This document shows positions 46,006 through 55,623 of a DNA stretch of 64,000 bases, in pieces. The stretch covers positions 62,001 through 126,000 of the forward strand of contig CAJTFE010000011.1 of NCBI GenBank assembly GCA_910575725.1, read 5' to 3'. The translations under genes and the position numbers were made by a program. Each line of letters opens with the position of its first letter. Position 1 is the first letter of the stretch. A model generated the notes under the pieces. That model saw only the letters and a list, made by a program, of their open reading frames with translations, was not told the origin of the DNA and ran no database searches. Origin of the DNA: Clostridia bacterium (GTDB taxonomy: Bacteria > Bacillota > Clostridia > Lachnospirales > Lachnospiraceae).

Positions 46006-48141
46006 TTGAAGCAGTTATTTTTATCAGTCAGTGACGGTTCAGTGAATGTTGTAGAAACACCGGCGCCTACAGTAAAAGAAAATACGGTTATTATGGAAAC
46101 ATTATATTCGGTTGTCAGCGCGGGAACCGAGCGCTCCCTTACGTCCTTTGGCGGAAAGAATCTGATTCAGAAAGCCATGGAGCGGCCGGATCAGGTGAAA
46201 AAGGTTACGGAGAAAATGTCTACGGACGGTATTCTTACAACAGTGGAAGCAGCCTTTGGAAGACTAAAGGATCCTATGCCTATGGGCTATACGGCAGTGG
46301 GCAGGGTAGTGGAAACCGGAAGAGGCGTGACGGAGGTTAAAGCAGGCGATATAGTTGCGGCTGTGGGACAGGCTTATCACAGTGAGGTGAACCGGGTTGG
46401 AAAAAATCTGGTGGTTAAGGTTCCGGATGAAGTAGAAGATCTGAGACAGGCGGCATTTTCTGCATTGGGCGGCATTGCCTTAGAGGGCATCCACCAGGCG
46501 GAGGTGATTCCGGGAGAGACGGTTGCTGTAGTTGGACTGGGACTGCTTGGACACATTACAGCGCGGATCCTGGATGCCTATGGCTGTGATGTAATTGGAT
46601 TCGACGTGGCAGATAAGACATTGCCGCATACCAGACTAAAGGCCTTTATCAATTCCACAGACGACCATGGGGCGGAGCTGGCACGCTCCCTGACACATGG
46701 CAGAGGCGTGGATAAGGTGATTATCACAGCGGCAGCGGACTCCAATGCTCCGATTGATCTGGCGGAGGAAATCACCAGGGATCGGGGAACGATCTGTATG
46801 ATCGGCGTGACCAGGATGGAGCTTGACCGCAGACCGTTTTATCAAAAAGAGCTCAGCTTTAAAATAGCCAGATCTTATGGGCCGGGCCGGTATGACAGCA
46901 GCTATGAGGAGGACGGCGTTGATTACCCCATCGGATATGTGAGGTTTACCGAGGGGCGGAATGTAGAAGAATTTCTGCGCCTGCTTGCCACAAAGCGGCT
47001 GAATATAACGGATTTAATTACCCATACGCTGCCGTTTTCGAATGCGGCGGAGGCCTATGAGATGATTACGAAGAATCCGAGGCATGAAACGTATATTGGC
47101 GTTGTGTTAAAGTATGAGGAAAATGAAGCAAAATGGGACAGTGTGGTGAAGAATGCCGAAGCTGTCTTGGAAGGCAAAAAAGCTGCAAATAAAAGGACTG
47201 CAGATAAGAGGCAGCTTAACCTTGGCTTGATAGGAGCGGGATTATTTGCCAGGACTACCATGCTTCCAGTGATGCAGGCAAGCAGCCTGTATCATTTTAA
47301 GGGCCTGGCGACTACTGGGGGAATCGCCTCTGCACAGGCCAATGAGGTATTTCCTTTTGACTATACCACCAATGACTACCGAAGGCTTTTGGAGGACGAG
47401 GATGTGGATCTGATCGCGATCTCCACACAGCACAACAGCCATGCAAAGTTTATTGTGGAGGCTTTGGCAGCCGGCAAGAATGTCTATGTGGAAAAGCCTT
47501 TGTGTCTGACTCTGGATGAACTGAAACGCATTGAGGATGCTTATAAGAACAGTACGGGAGAATTATTCTGCGGACTGAACCGCAGACATGCGCCGCTTAT
47601 AAAGGAAATCAAGAAGGAATTGCAGACAGACAAAATTCCGGCCGTGTATGATTACATCGCCAATGCCGGATACATTCCGCCGGAGCACTGGACGCAGGAG
47701 GAAGGCAAGGGCGGCGGCCGGATTATCGGGGAGGCCGTGCATTTTATAGACACTATTCAGAGTCTGGATGGGAGTGAGCTGGTGGAAGTGAATTTGTCTT
47801 TTGCGGCAAATCCGGCTTATCCCAAAAAGGATAATGCGATTATCACTCTCCGCTTTGCCTCCGGCGCTGTGGGGACGGTTCTTTATACTTCTATGGGGAG
47901 CAAGAAGTACCCGAAGGAGCAGTTACGGGTGTTCAGCAATGGATCTGTGTATGTGATGGATAATTATGTGGGGCTTGTGAAGTATGGGAGCAGCAGGAAG
48001 AAAGAAACGAAGCTTAAGCAGGATAAGGGGATTGGGGATGAGTATCGGTATATTTTTGATGTGGTGAGTGGGAAGAGGAAGAATCAGGTTATTAAGGATG
48101 CTTTTATTGGGCATAGATTGTTGTTTGAGGCGATGAAATAA
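46006..48141 (+). CDS. Two-domain oxidoreductase: zinc-type dehydrogenase plus Gfo/Idh/MocA
   Basis: A 711-residue fusion. Residues 1-365 are a medium-chain dehydrogenase fold (MGYTAVGRVVETG, VAVVGLGLLGHITARI). From about 405 a Gfo/Idh/MocA domain begins (LGLIGAGLFARTTMLPVM, AAGKNVYVEKPLCLTLDEL, HWTQEEGKGGGRIIGE). This bi-domain family is regularly found in polysaccharide loci next to heparinase-like genes, where it presumably modifies a sugar nucleotide. The reaction is not established. The TTG start follows GAGAGGG. The stop overlaps the next ATG by one base, where base composition turns AT-rich. Confidence 0.85.
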   Translation: MKQLFLSVSDGSVNVVETPAPTVKENTVIMETLYSVVSAGTERSLTSFGGKNLIQKAMERPDQVKKVTEKMSTDGILTTVEAAFGRLKDPMPMGYTAVGRVVETGRGVTEVKAGDIVAAVGQAYHSEVNRVGKNLVVKVPDEVEDLRQAAFSALGGIALEGIHQAEVIPGETVAVVGLGLLGHITARILDAYGCDVIGFDVADKTLPHTRLKAFINSTDDHGAELARSLTHGRGVDKVIITAAADSNAPIDLAEEITRDRGTICMIGVTRMELDRRPFYQKELSFKIARSYGPGRYDSSYEEDGVDYPIGYVRFTEGRNVEEFLRLLATKRLNITDLITHTLPFSNAAEAYEMITKNPRHETYIGVVLKYEENEAKWDSVVKNAEAVLEGKKAANKRTADKRQLNLGLIGAGLFARTTMLPVMQASSLYHFKGLATTGGIASAQANEVFPFDYTTNDYRRLLEDEDVDLIAISTQHNSHAKFIVEALAAGKNVYVEKPLCLTLDELKRIEDAYKNSTGELFCGLNRRHAPLIKEIKKELQTDKIPAVYDYIANAGYIPPEHWTQEEGKGGGRIIGEAVHFIDTIQSLDGSELVEVNLSFAANPAYPKKDNAIITLRFASGAVGTVLYTSMGSKKYPKEQLRVFSNGSVYVMDNYVGLVKYGSSRKKETKLKQDKGIGDEYRYIFDVVSGKRKNQVIKDAFIGHRLLFEAMK

Positions 48142-49259
48142 TGAAAATTGTAACTAATTTGAGAAAAGTAGTTCGTTATAATAGCTTATACGGTTTTAGA
48201 AGGACAGTTATTAAAGTCGCAGGCAGAACAAGGAATCATAAATTAAATATTTTTTTTCCGGTAAAACGTGGAGAAAAAAATATATCTTTGATAGGATGTG
48301 GACAGTTTGGATTTTCTACGATATCATATTTCCTTTATAAAAAGATAGGAAGCCATTTTTTAGAATGTTATGATATTGATTCGAAAAAAAGCCTTTCAAC
48401 TGCAAAGTTTTGGGGATATAAGCCTTGTAAGAATGCTGAAGCACTGATTTCCAATCCGAAATGCAAATATGTGTATATTGCTTCGGATCATTATACACAT
48501 AGCGAATACGCAATTGAAGCTATTGAAGCAGGCAAAATAGTTTATTGTGAGAAGCCGATTTCAGTTACACGGGATCAACTATTGAATCTTGTAAAAACAA
48601 TTAAACAATTTCATGCGGAGATTTATTTTGGATACAACAGACCCTTTTCAAAAGCTATAAATGATTTAATACCTTACATTAAAAATTGTAGAGCACCAAT
48701 GACATTAACCTGTTTTATTTCGGGGCATAAACTGGCTGCCGACCATTGGTATAACGATCCAAAAGAAGGAACCCGGATATGTGGAAATCTTGGCCACTGG
48801 ATCGATCTGTCCATGTATTTATTTGAGCAAAGAGGGGTAGAGCCGGAAATATATGATATTAACATTACTTATTCTAGTAAGGATGAGTTAGATGATAATA
48901 TTGCAGTTTCCTATAGAACAGAACATGGAGATTTGATTACACTGGTTTTAACCTCGCGTACAGAGCCTTTTGAAGGAATTAATGAGACCATTAATCTGCA
49001 ATGTGGGAATGTGATTTCCAAAATAGATGATTTTCAAAAGCAGACCTTATGGGTGGGAGAGAAAAGGCAGCTATTTAAATACAACCCTAAAGATGTTGGG
49101 CATTTAAGAGCTATTAATCAGCCATTTATTGATGAGAAGCGGAGAGTGAATACAGTCATAAGGTCAACACTTTTGATGTTAGAGATTAAAGATATGGTGA
49201 TGAATGTGGAAGAGAGCAGGCGATATGATTTGAAGGAAGATAATAAATTTTTGTTTTAA
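48141..49259 (+). CDS. Gfo/Idh/MocA family oxidoreductase
   Basis: A 372-residue protein with the NAD motif SLIGCGQFGFSTIS (about residue 50), AIEAGKIVYCEKPISVTRDQL and HWYNDPKEGTRICGNLGHWIDL, matching the Gfo/Idh part of the preceding fusion. A basic, poorly conserved N-terminal stretch of 45 residues precedes it. It likely oxidises or reduces a nucleotide-linked sugar. It is the first gene of the AT-rich part of the operon. Confidence 0.82.
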   Translation: MKIVTNLRKVVRYNSLYGFRRTVIKVAGRTRNHKLNIFFPVKRGEKNISLIGCGQFGFSTISYFLYKKIGSHFLECYDIDSKKSLSTAKFWGYKPCKNAEALISNPKCKYVYIASDHYTHSEYAIEAIEAGKIVYCEKPISVTRDQLLNLVKTIKQFHAEIYFGYNRPFSKAINDLIPYIKNCRAPMTLTCFISGHKLAADHWYNDPKEGTRICGNLGHWIDLSMYLFEQRGVEPEIYDINITYSSKDELDDNIAVSYRTEHGDLITLVLTSRTEPFEGINETINLQCGNVISKIDDFQKQTLWVGEKRQLFKYNPKDVGHLRAINQPFIDEKRRVNTVIRSTLLMLEIKDMVMNVEESRRYDLKEDNKFLF

Positions 49260-49292
49260 TATAAAGCGGCTGAAAGGAGAAGGGCAGCGTAA

Positions 49293-49559
49293 ATGGATAA
49301 GGAAAGAAAAGTTTCTGTATCAGTAATCATCCCGTTCTATTCACATGCAGATTGGCTGGAAGAGGCCTTGGACAGTGTTTTGTCACAGACATTACCAGCA
49401 TATGAAATTATAGTTATCAATGATGGTTCAAAAGAAGATTTATCAAAGCTTATAGAAAAGTATAAAAAATCGGTGACATTTTTAAAACAGGAAAACGAAG
49501 GGGCAGCAAATTTTTCGCAAGGCCTGGATGGGACAATTCGTGTAGATGAAGATTTATGA
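49293..49559 (+). pseudogene. Remnant of a GT2 glycosyltransferase (N-terminal part only)
   Basis: Eighty-eight residues with a good GT2 start (VSVSVIIPFYSHADWLEEAL, YEIIVINDGSKED, FLKQENEGAA). After that, where an ARN..G and DXD segment should follow, the sequence changes to unrelated residues and stops. A GT2 domain needs over 200 residues, so this is a deletion remnant. A good ribosome site (AAAGGAGAAGG) remains. The next gene starts 50 bases later. Confidence 0.7.
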
Positions 49560-49609
49560 TATGTGGAATTTTTAGCGAATGAGAATTTATTAAGGAAAAG
49601 TATTACGCA

Positions 49610-51007
49610 ATGAACAACACTGTAATAATAAAAGGAAGAACTATCAAATATAACAATAAACAAATCAGCTTAGATGATTTGATGACAATAGATTTTTATG
49701 AATATATGGAGAATATCGCACCAGAGTATGACTCGGGCCATATATTTGATAATGTTGTCTATTTGAATTTTGTATTAAATATTTATGCATATATTTATTT
49801 TTTTCGTAAAAACAGCATAAATAATGTGATAGTTGAAGAGACAGAAGACAGCATAAAAGATTATGTTTATGATGCTGCAAGATTGTTGGATATTAGAATT
49901 GAAAAAAGATATAGTAAAAGATATCATAGCTGGACCAGTAGGTTGATACTTTGTGCAGTATTTATGTACATGTTCTTTCAACAAATTTGTATCAAATGGG
50001 AGAAAAGAGATTTAGATAGAAATAAAGATATAGCAGTTTTAAGAACCCCTGCGGCAAAAAAGAAAATACGGGCATCAGAAGAGCGGGAAATATTATGTGA
50101 GGAGTCCATTGCAAAGGGCAGTTTATATTCTTTTAGTTCGCGGATGAAACGTTTCTTCTATCTAATAAGTTCTTTTGGATATGCAGTGGGTAATCTAAGG
50201 GAAGCTGAGAAATATTGTGATAAGCATGGTTTATATGAATCAAAAAAAGAAATAATTAGTTTTTTACGACTGCGTTTGCTTCCGGTTAGCTTTTACAGGC
50301 AGAATCTTGAGGGGATTCTGTCGTTGAAGTGGAACAAGGATTTTATAACAGGAAATAATCTTGATATGTATGCAATGGTGGAAGAAGAATGCGCACGAAA
50401 GTATGGAATAAGGATGGTATGTATACCTCATGGTCTGGAGTATGGTTTCCGCTTTCCACATTGTTTTACAGGAGATTATTTTTATTCGACCAGCATTAAT
50501 GCAGAAAAGTATTTCAATAAAAAGTACAGAACAGAAAAGTTTCATTTTGATCCTTATATGGCCAAGGAAATGTTTTCATTGAATATTGCCCGGAATAGAG
50601 AAAAGCCGAGAAAGATCGTATATTTTACTGAACCGAGGGAACCGCATGTTAATATAGAAATTTTACGTCCTTTGGTAAAACAACTTTGTAATTATGGTTA
50701 TAAGTTATATATTAAGCATCATCCCAAGGATAATATGGCTGATTATGAAGAGTTTAACGGAGAGATAGAAGAAATTCAAGAGTTATCAGAAGCAATCGTT
50801 GGGAATATCTGCATTGCAAGAAAATCGACAGTCCTGCTTGAGGGACTTTATAATGATGCACTATGTGCAGCCATTGTTATAAACGAGAAGGATAATGCGC
50901 TTTTTAGAATGTTTCCGTCATTAATGGATGATAAGATACAACAGTTTCATAGTATTGAAGAGCTGACTAAATGGATATATGAAACGAATAAACAGGAATG
51001 TGAATAA
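49610..51007 (+). CDS. Capsule-type glycosyltransferase with HP and S/T motifs
   Basis: A 465-residue GT-B-like protein, not closely recognised as a whole. It has a hydrophobic stretch near residue 115 (LILCAVFMYMFF), then VCIPHGLEYGFRFP, YIKHHPKDN and CIARKSTVLLEGLY. The HP motif followed by an S/T motif is the mark of bacterial polysialyltransferases and KpsS-type capsule transferases, which use CMP-activated sugars. Because a CMP-sugar synthetase gene follows at once, transfer of that sugar acid is a reasonable inference. It is AT-rich like its neighbours. Confidence 0.6.
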   Translation: MNNTVIIKGRTIKYNNKQISLDDLMTIDFYEYMENIAPEYDSGHIFDNVVYLNFVLNIYAYIYFFRKNSINNVIVEETEDSIKDYVYDAARLLDIRIEKRYSKRYHSWTSRLILCAVFMYMFFQQICIKWEKRDLDRNKDIAVLRTPAAKKKIRASEEREILCEESIAKGSLYSFSSRMKRFFYLISSFGYAVGNLREAEKYCDKHGLYESKKEIISFLRLRLLPVSFYRQNLEGILSLKWNKDFITGNNLDMYAMVEEECARKYGIRMVCIPHGLEYGFRFPHCFTGDYFYSTSINAEKYFNKKYRTEKFHFDPYMAKEMFSLNIARNREKPRKIVYFTEPREPHVNIEILRPLVKQLCNYGYKLYIKHHPKDNMADYEEFNGEIEEIQELSEAIVGNICIARKSTVLLEGLYNDALCAAIVINEKDNALFRMFPSLMDDKIQQFHSIEELTKWIYETNKQECE

Positions 51008-51026
51008 TTGTATAAGGAGAAAGGTT

Positions 51027-51773
51027 ATGAAAATAATTGGAGTAATACCTGCACGATATAAATCGTCCCGATTTCCAGGAAAACCATTGGCTGATATTTG
51101 TGGAAAGCCAATGATTTGGTGGGTTTACCAACAATGTAAAAAAGTTGAGGATTTTTCTGAAGTCTATGTTGCAACGGATGATAAGATAATATTTGATACG
51201 TGTAAAGAATTAGGTATAGAAGTTGTGATGACATCAGATAAGCACCAAACAGGAACAGATCGTATTGGTGAAGTGTCAAGAAAAATTTATTCAGACTTGA
51301 TTATTAATATTCAAGGAGATGAACCTCTTTTAGAACCGGAGACAATAAGGGCTGCAATAACACCATTTTATGAAAATAATAATCTTCAAGTCACCAATTT
51401 GATGACAAAAATAAAGGATCCGATTGATGTAATCAATTACACAGTTCCAAAAGTTATCACAAACAAGGAAGGGATTGGAATATATCTTACCAGATCAGCA
51501 TCGCCTTACCCCAAAGGAAGCTTAGATTATAGTTATTATAAACAAGTGTGTGTATATGGGTTTAAGCCAGAGGCGCTTCAGTTCTTTTGTGAATACGGGG
51601 AAAAGTATGGTAAGGCAAAGATTGAAGCGATTGAGGACATAGAAATACTGCGTTTTATAGAAAATGGATATAAAGTACAGTATATAGAAGTCGAATCAGA
51701 TACGGTAGCGGTTGATACACCTAATGATTTGGAAAAAGTTCGGAGGATATTGAATAACAATGAAGATACTTGA
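51027..51773 (+). CDS. kdsB: CMP-Kdo synthetase-like cytidylyltransferase
   Basis: A 248-residue nucleotidyltransferase that activates a 3-deoxy-2-ulosonic acid with CTP. It has PARYKSSRFPGKP (residues 8-20), VATDD, TGTDRIGEV, the metal-binding INIQGDEPLLEPE and the C-terminal EDIEILRF and VDTPNDLEKV segments, all characteristic of KdsB and distinct from NeuA. ATG 51027 follows AAGGAGAAAGG. Kdo is a Gram-negative sugar, so in this Gram-positive context the substrate may be a related ulosonic acid. The 3' end overlaps the aldolase gene by 14 bases. Confidence 0.88.
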   Translation: MKIIGVIPARYKSSRFPGKPLADICGKPMIWWVYQQCKKVEDFSEVYVATDDKIIFDTCKELGIEVVMTSDKHQTGTDRIGEVSRKIYSDLIINIQGDEPLLEPETIRAAITPFYENNNLQVTNLMTKIKDPIDVINYTVPKVITNKEGIGIYLTRSASPYPKGSLDYSYYKQVCVYGFKPEALQFFCEYGEKYGKAKIEAIEDIEILRFIENGYKVQYIEVESDTVAVDTPNDLEKVRRILNNNEDT

Positions 51774-53349
51774 TTGCACATTACGAGATGGCGGATACTG
51801 TAATCAGTGGAAATTTGGCTATGAAAATACAAAGAAAATAGTGGCAGGATTATGTGAATCAGGAATCGACATTATTGAATGTGGTTTTTTAACAGAGAAG
51901 ATAAAACACGATTTGGAGAGCACTCAATTCAATACGATTGAAGAAATTACAAATATAATTTCAGAAAGCGAAAGAGAACCACAGTTTGTTTGTATGATAA
52001 ATTATGGTGAGTATGATGTAGAAAAGCTTCCGGATTGTAATAAAAACGGAATTACCGGGATTCGAATTGCGTTTCATAAAAGGAATATGAAAGAAGCGTT
52101 GATTGCTGGACATATCATAAAGGAAAAGGGATACAGGCTATACCTGCAGCCAATGGTGTCTTTGAATTATTCAGATGAAGAATTTTTGCTGCTGATTCAG
52201 CGAAGCAATGAGTTAAAACCATATGCATTCTATATAGTAGATAGTTTTGGCGTGATGAAACAACAAGATCTCATCCGCCTTTTCTATTTGGTTGAACATA
52301 ACCTAAAAAAAGATATCGCTATTGGTTTCCATTCTCATAATAATATGCAGCTGGCATATTCTAATGCACAGGCACTTCTTGGCATAAGCTCAAAGCATGA
52401 GATTATAATTGATTCATCTATATTTGGAATGGGCAGAGGAGCAGGTAATCTGAATACAGAATTGTTTTTAGAATATCTGAATGATAATTATAAAACAAAA
52501 TACAGATTAAAGCCTTTGCTTATCATAATAGATGAGATATTAAATCAGTTTTATCAAAAGAATTACTGGGGGTATTCATTGCCAAACTACCTTTCTGCAA
52601 AATATAATACACATCCCAGTTATGCAATTTTTTTGGATGCAAAGAAAACATTAACAATAGAAAGTATGGATGAGATTTTTTCCATGATGGAAAATGAAAA
52701 GCGTTCCAGTTATGAACAGCAATATATCGAAAGGCTATATGAGAAATATATGAGCGTAAGGGATTGCTCACAAAATCATTTAAATGAATTAATACGCATC
52801 GTTTCAGACCAAAATATTGTTATCATTGCACCAGGCAAAAGTTCTATAGCGGAAAAAGATAAAATTCTGGAATGTGTGAAATGTGAAAATGCAGTTGCAA
52901 TCAGTATTAATCATAAATATGAGGAATATGAATGCGATTATATTTTCGTGAGCAATTTGAGACGATATCGAGAGTTAAATAAGGAAGATTACGGGAAGTG
53001 TATTATTACAACTAATATTCGTTCTGATAAAACGTATTTGAGAGTCAATTATGAAGAACTGATAAATAATATAGAGGCAGTGAGTGATAACGCCAGCATG
53101 ATGCTGATAAAATTATTAATTTTATTAGGAGCCAGAAAGGTATTCATATGTGGATTAGATGGATATTCTGTTGTTCCCACAGAAAACTTTGCTGATGAGA
53201 AGATGAATTTCTATGTTAATAAGACTAGATTTGAGGAGATGAATGAAGGATTAAATAGAATGATAGAGAGATATAGTAAAGAAGTACCTATGGAATTTGT
53301 GACAACACCAGTATTTGTTCATTTGAATACAGAGGCGAGAGACGCATGA
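51760..53349 (+). CDS. DRE-TIM (HMGL-like) aldolase fused to a C-terminal domain of unknown function
   Basis: A 529-residue protein. Residues 1-300 are a DRE-TIM metallolyase barrel: LDCTLRDGGY at 4-13 holds the catalytic Arg and metal Asp, GFHSHNNMQ around 189-197 holds the metal His pair, and GMGRGAGNLNTE follows. This resembles 4-hydroxy-2-oxovalerate aldolase (MhpE) and related pyruvate-using enzymes. From about 350 a second domain (IVIIAPGKSSIAEKDKI, then KVFICGLDGYS near 465) resembles the DUF115-like fold seen in sugar-acid pathways. Its coupling to the CMP-ulosonic-acid synthetase suggests it forms the 3-deoxy-ulosonic acid by aldol addition of pyruvate to a sugar aldehyde. This is inference. 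Confidence 0.72.
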   Translation: MKILDCTLRDGGYCNQWKFGYENTKKIVAGLCESGIDIIECGFLTEKIKHDLESTQFNTIEEITNIISESEREPQFVCMINYGEYDVEKLPDCNKNGITGIRIAFHKRNMKEALIAGHIIKEKGYRLYLQPMVSLNYSDEEFLLLIQRSNELKPYAFYIVDSFGVMKQQDLIRLFYLVEHNLKKDIAIGFHSHNNMQLAYSNAQALLGISSKHEIIIDSSIFGMGRGAGNLNTELFLEYLNDNYKTKYRLKPLLIIIDEILNQFYQKNYWGYSLPNYLSAKYNTHPSYAIFLDAKKTLTIESMDEIFSMMENEKRSSYEQQYIERLYEKYMSVRDCSQNHLNELIRIVSDQNIVIIAPGKSSIAEKDKILECVKCENAVAISINHKYEEYECDYIFVSNLRRYRELNKEDYGKCIITTNIRSDKTYLRVNYEELINNIEAVSDNASMMLIKLLILLGARKVFICGLDGYSVVPTENFADEKMNFYVNKTRFEEMNEGLNRMIERYSKEVPMEFVTTPVFVHLNTEARDA

Positions 53350-54572
53350 GGCGAACGAAAGGCATTACAGAATTTTTAATTGGGAATTATTATTTGCTTA
53401 TAATTACATTATATATGTTTGCAATGATATATAGAAGTATGCGTGTTGGAGTATACGCATCATTTTTTATGTGCTTGATTTTAGGGGGATTAATGCTAAA
53501 AGGTAGAGCAGGTATGACGATCAGGGAAACAGATGTATATGTGCTTTTATTTTTGTTATACAGTGTTATATCAGCTATGGCATATTTTGTAAATAATATA
53601 CCAGTTTCCGTATTTATAAGTGCGGCATCTAATGCCCTTCTCCCCATTGTCTTTTATGTGTCTGGAAGGAAAGGGATACAGTTTAAGAGAAGTTCATTTT
53701 ACTTTGCCTTAGATATTTGCTGTCTGATAGGTATTTTTCTGTTAATTATAAAGCCAGAGTGGTATGTGACATATTGCAAAGGAAGAGGTATCTCTTACAC
53801 GAGATTGTCATCAGGATTAGGCAGTGTTGCAATTGGAACATTATCTACAATTGCCTTAATTTATACAATCAGCGATATGATCGAGTCGAGAGGAGAAAAA
53901 GGAAAGCTGCAATATATATTTTCAATGGCGTTTGTATTTTTGAGTATGCAGCGTTCTGCCTGGGCTGTGGGGATATTGTCAGTATTTGTCATGCATTATT
54001 ATGTGTTCTTTAAGTGGCATGCTGTTAGGAAAAAATATCTGCTTATAGAGCTGCCTGCCATTCCATGCGGATTATTCATGTTTAGAAGACCTATAATAAA
54101 CATGGTGAGAAGATGGATGATGGAAAAAGCTTCTCATGGAAATCTGGGAATGATTTCCAGCAGATCGTCTCAGTGGATAAATGGATTAGAAAGCTCAAAT
54201 TGGATAATTGGAAGTGGGTTTGGCACGCGTGGACAAAAAGCCATGCAATTTGTAAAGGTATTTATTGGTGATGGTGGATGGGCGGTTTTGTTATGCGAAG
54301 TGGGAATTATAGGCCTTATCATATTTGCAATCATTATGGCAAAGGTAATAAAAAAGGGGATGTATTCTTTTAAAAAATTGTATGTTCCAATGTTGATTAT
54401 TCTATTGTTTTTCCTGCAGGCAATAGGGTCTAATGTATTTATGTTTCAGCTACTGGTTCCGTTTTTTTGGATGTCAGTTGGAGAAATAGTGGGGTTTAAT
54501 AAGAAGGATATACGAAAGGAAAGTTTAAATGAAAGTACTTGCATTTTATCTCCCACAGTTTCACGAAACTGA
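53346..54572 (+). CDS. Polysaccharide polymerase, Wzy/O-antigen-ligase-like
   Basis: A 408-residue protein with about ten membrane helices, a large loop around residues 245-320 (RSSQWINGLESSNWIIGSGFGTRG) and a typical GDGGWAVLLCEVGIIG segment after it, as in Wzy polymerases and WaaL-type ligases. It would join lipid-linked repeat units outside the membrane. It overlaps the previous stop by 4 bases, and its tail overlaps the next gene by 44. Confidence 0.78.
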   Translation: MRRTKGITEFLIGNYYLLIITLYMFAMIYRSMRVGVYASFFMCLILGGLMLKGRAGMTIRETDVYVLLFLLYSVISAMAYFVNNIPVSVFISAASNALLPIVFYVSGRKGIQFKRSSFYFALDICCLIGIFLLIIKPEWYVTYCKGRGISYTRLSSGLGSVAIGTLSTIALIYTISDMIESRGEKGKLQYIFSMAFVFLSMQRSAWAVGILSVFVMHYYVFFKWHAVRKKYLLIELPAIPCGLFMFRRPIINMVRRWMMEKASHGNLGMISSRSSQWINGLESSNWIIGSGFGTRGQKAMQFVKVFIGDGGWAVLLCEVGIIGLIIFAIIMAKVIKKGMYSFKKLYVPMLIILLFFLQAIGSNVFMFQLLVPFFWMSVGEIVGFNKKDIRKESLNESTCILSPTVSRN

Positions 54573-55623
54573 GGAGAATAATATATGGTGGGGAAAAGGG
54601 TATACAGAGTGGAAGGCAGTAAAAGGAGCGAAGCCTTTATTTAGTGGACATAAAGAACCAAGAGTGCCTTTGAATGATAACTATTATGATTTGTCTGATA
54701 AAACGGCATCTACATGGAAGTGGCAGTCAGAACTTGCAAAAAAATATGGGGTTTATGGTTTCTGCATATATCATTATTGGTTTGATGGAAAAAAGCTTTT
54801 GGAAAAACCAATGGAAATACTGCGTAATCATCCAGAAATTGATATAAACTACAGTATTTGCTGGGCGAATGAGACATGGAGCAGAAACTGGTATGGCCAG
54901 AATCGAACGGTGCTGATAGAACAGACATATGGAATGGAAGATTCCTGGAAAAACCATTTTGATTATTTGAAAGATTTTTTTCTGGATGTGCGTTATATCA
55001 AAATAGATAATAAGCCGGTGCTCCATATTTACCGTTCGCAGGATATACCTTGTTTGCCAGAGATGCTTTCTTTATGGAACAGGCTAGCTAAGGAGTTGGG
55101 ATTTGATGGACTCTATATCATAAGTGGGATAACAAGAAAAGGAGAGGAAACAAGAAAAAATTTAATAGACAATCAGTATTACTTTAATCCGGGATTTATA
55201 TTAAAGAAGAAACTGGATTTTGGAGAATATCTGAGCTATTTACTTAAAACAGCCGTAAAGAGATTTTCCAATAAAATTTTAAGAGCAACGTTTCTTGAAC
55301 ATCTGATCAACATTGAAATAATATACAGGCATATTGAATGTGAGTCAATTCCCGATAATGCATGCCCTTGTACATTTCCGCAGTGGGATAATACACCAAG
55401 AACAGGAACATCAGGTCTATGTTATAAAAACGCTTCTCCAAAGCTATTCGAGAATCATTTTTCTAAGCTATACAAGAAATATAAGGATAAGAAAGAATTC
55501 ATTTATATTAATGCATGGAATGAATGGGGAGAGGGTGCCTATCTTGAACCAGATACAGAATATGAATACCAATATTTAGAGGCAATCAAGAAAGGCATCA
55601 ATGATGAAGAATGTGCTTGTTAG
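54529..55623 (+). CDS. WbsX-like glycosyltransferase (GH99-like fold)
   Basis: A 364-residue protein that begins VLAFYLPQFHETEENNIWWG, the family's hallmark, and continues with YGFCIYHYWFDGKKLLEKP, ICWANETWSRNWYG and, at the end, FIYINAWNEWGEGAYLEPD. WbsX proteins occur in O-antigen and capsule loci. The family is described as glycosyltransferase but resembles GH99 endo-mannosidases. The exact reaction is not known. The start overlaps the polymerase gene. Confidence 0.85.
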   Translation: MKVLAFYLPQFHETEENNIWWGKGYTEWKAVKGAKPLFSGHKEPRVPLNDNYYDLSDKTASTWKWQSELAKKYGVYGFCIYHYWFDGKKLLEKPMEILRNHPEIDINYSICWANETWSRNWYGQNRTVLIEQTYGMEDSWKNHFDYLKDFFLDVRYIKIDNKPVLHIYRSQDIPCLPEMLSLWNRLAKELGFDGLYIISGITRKGEETRKNLIDNQYYFNPGFILKKKLDFGEYLSYLLKTAVKRFSNKILRATFLEHLINIEIIYRHIECESIPDNACPCTFPQWDNTPRTGTSGLCYKNASPKLFENHFSKLYKKYKDKKEFIYINAWNEWGEGAYLEPDTEYEYQYLEAIKKGINDEECAC

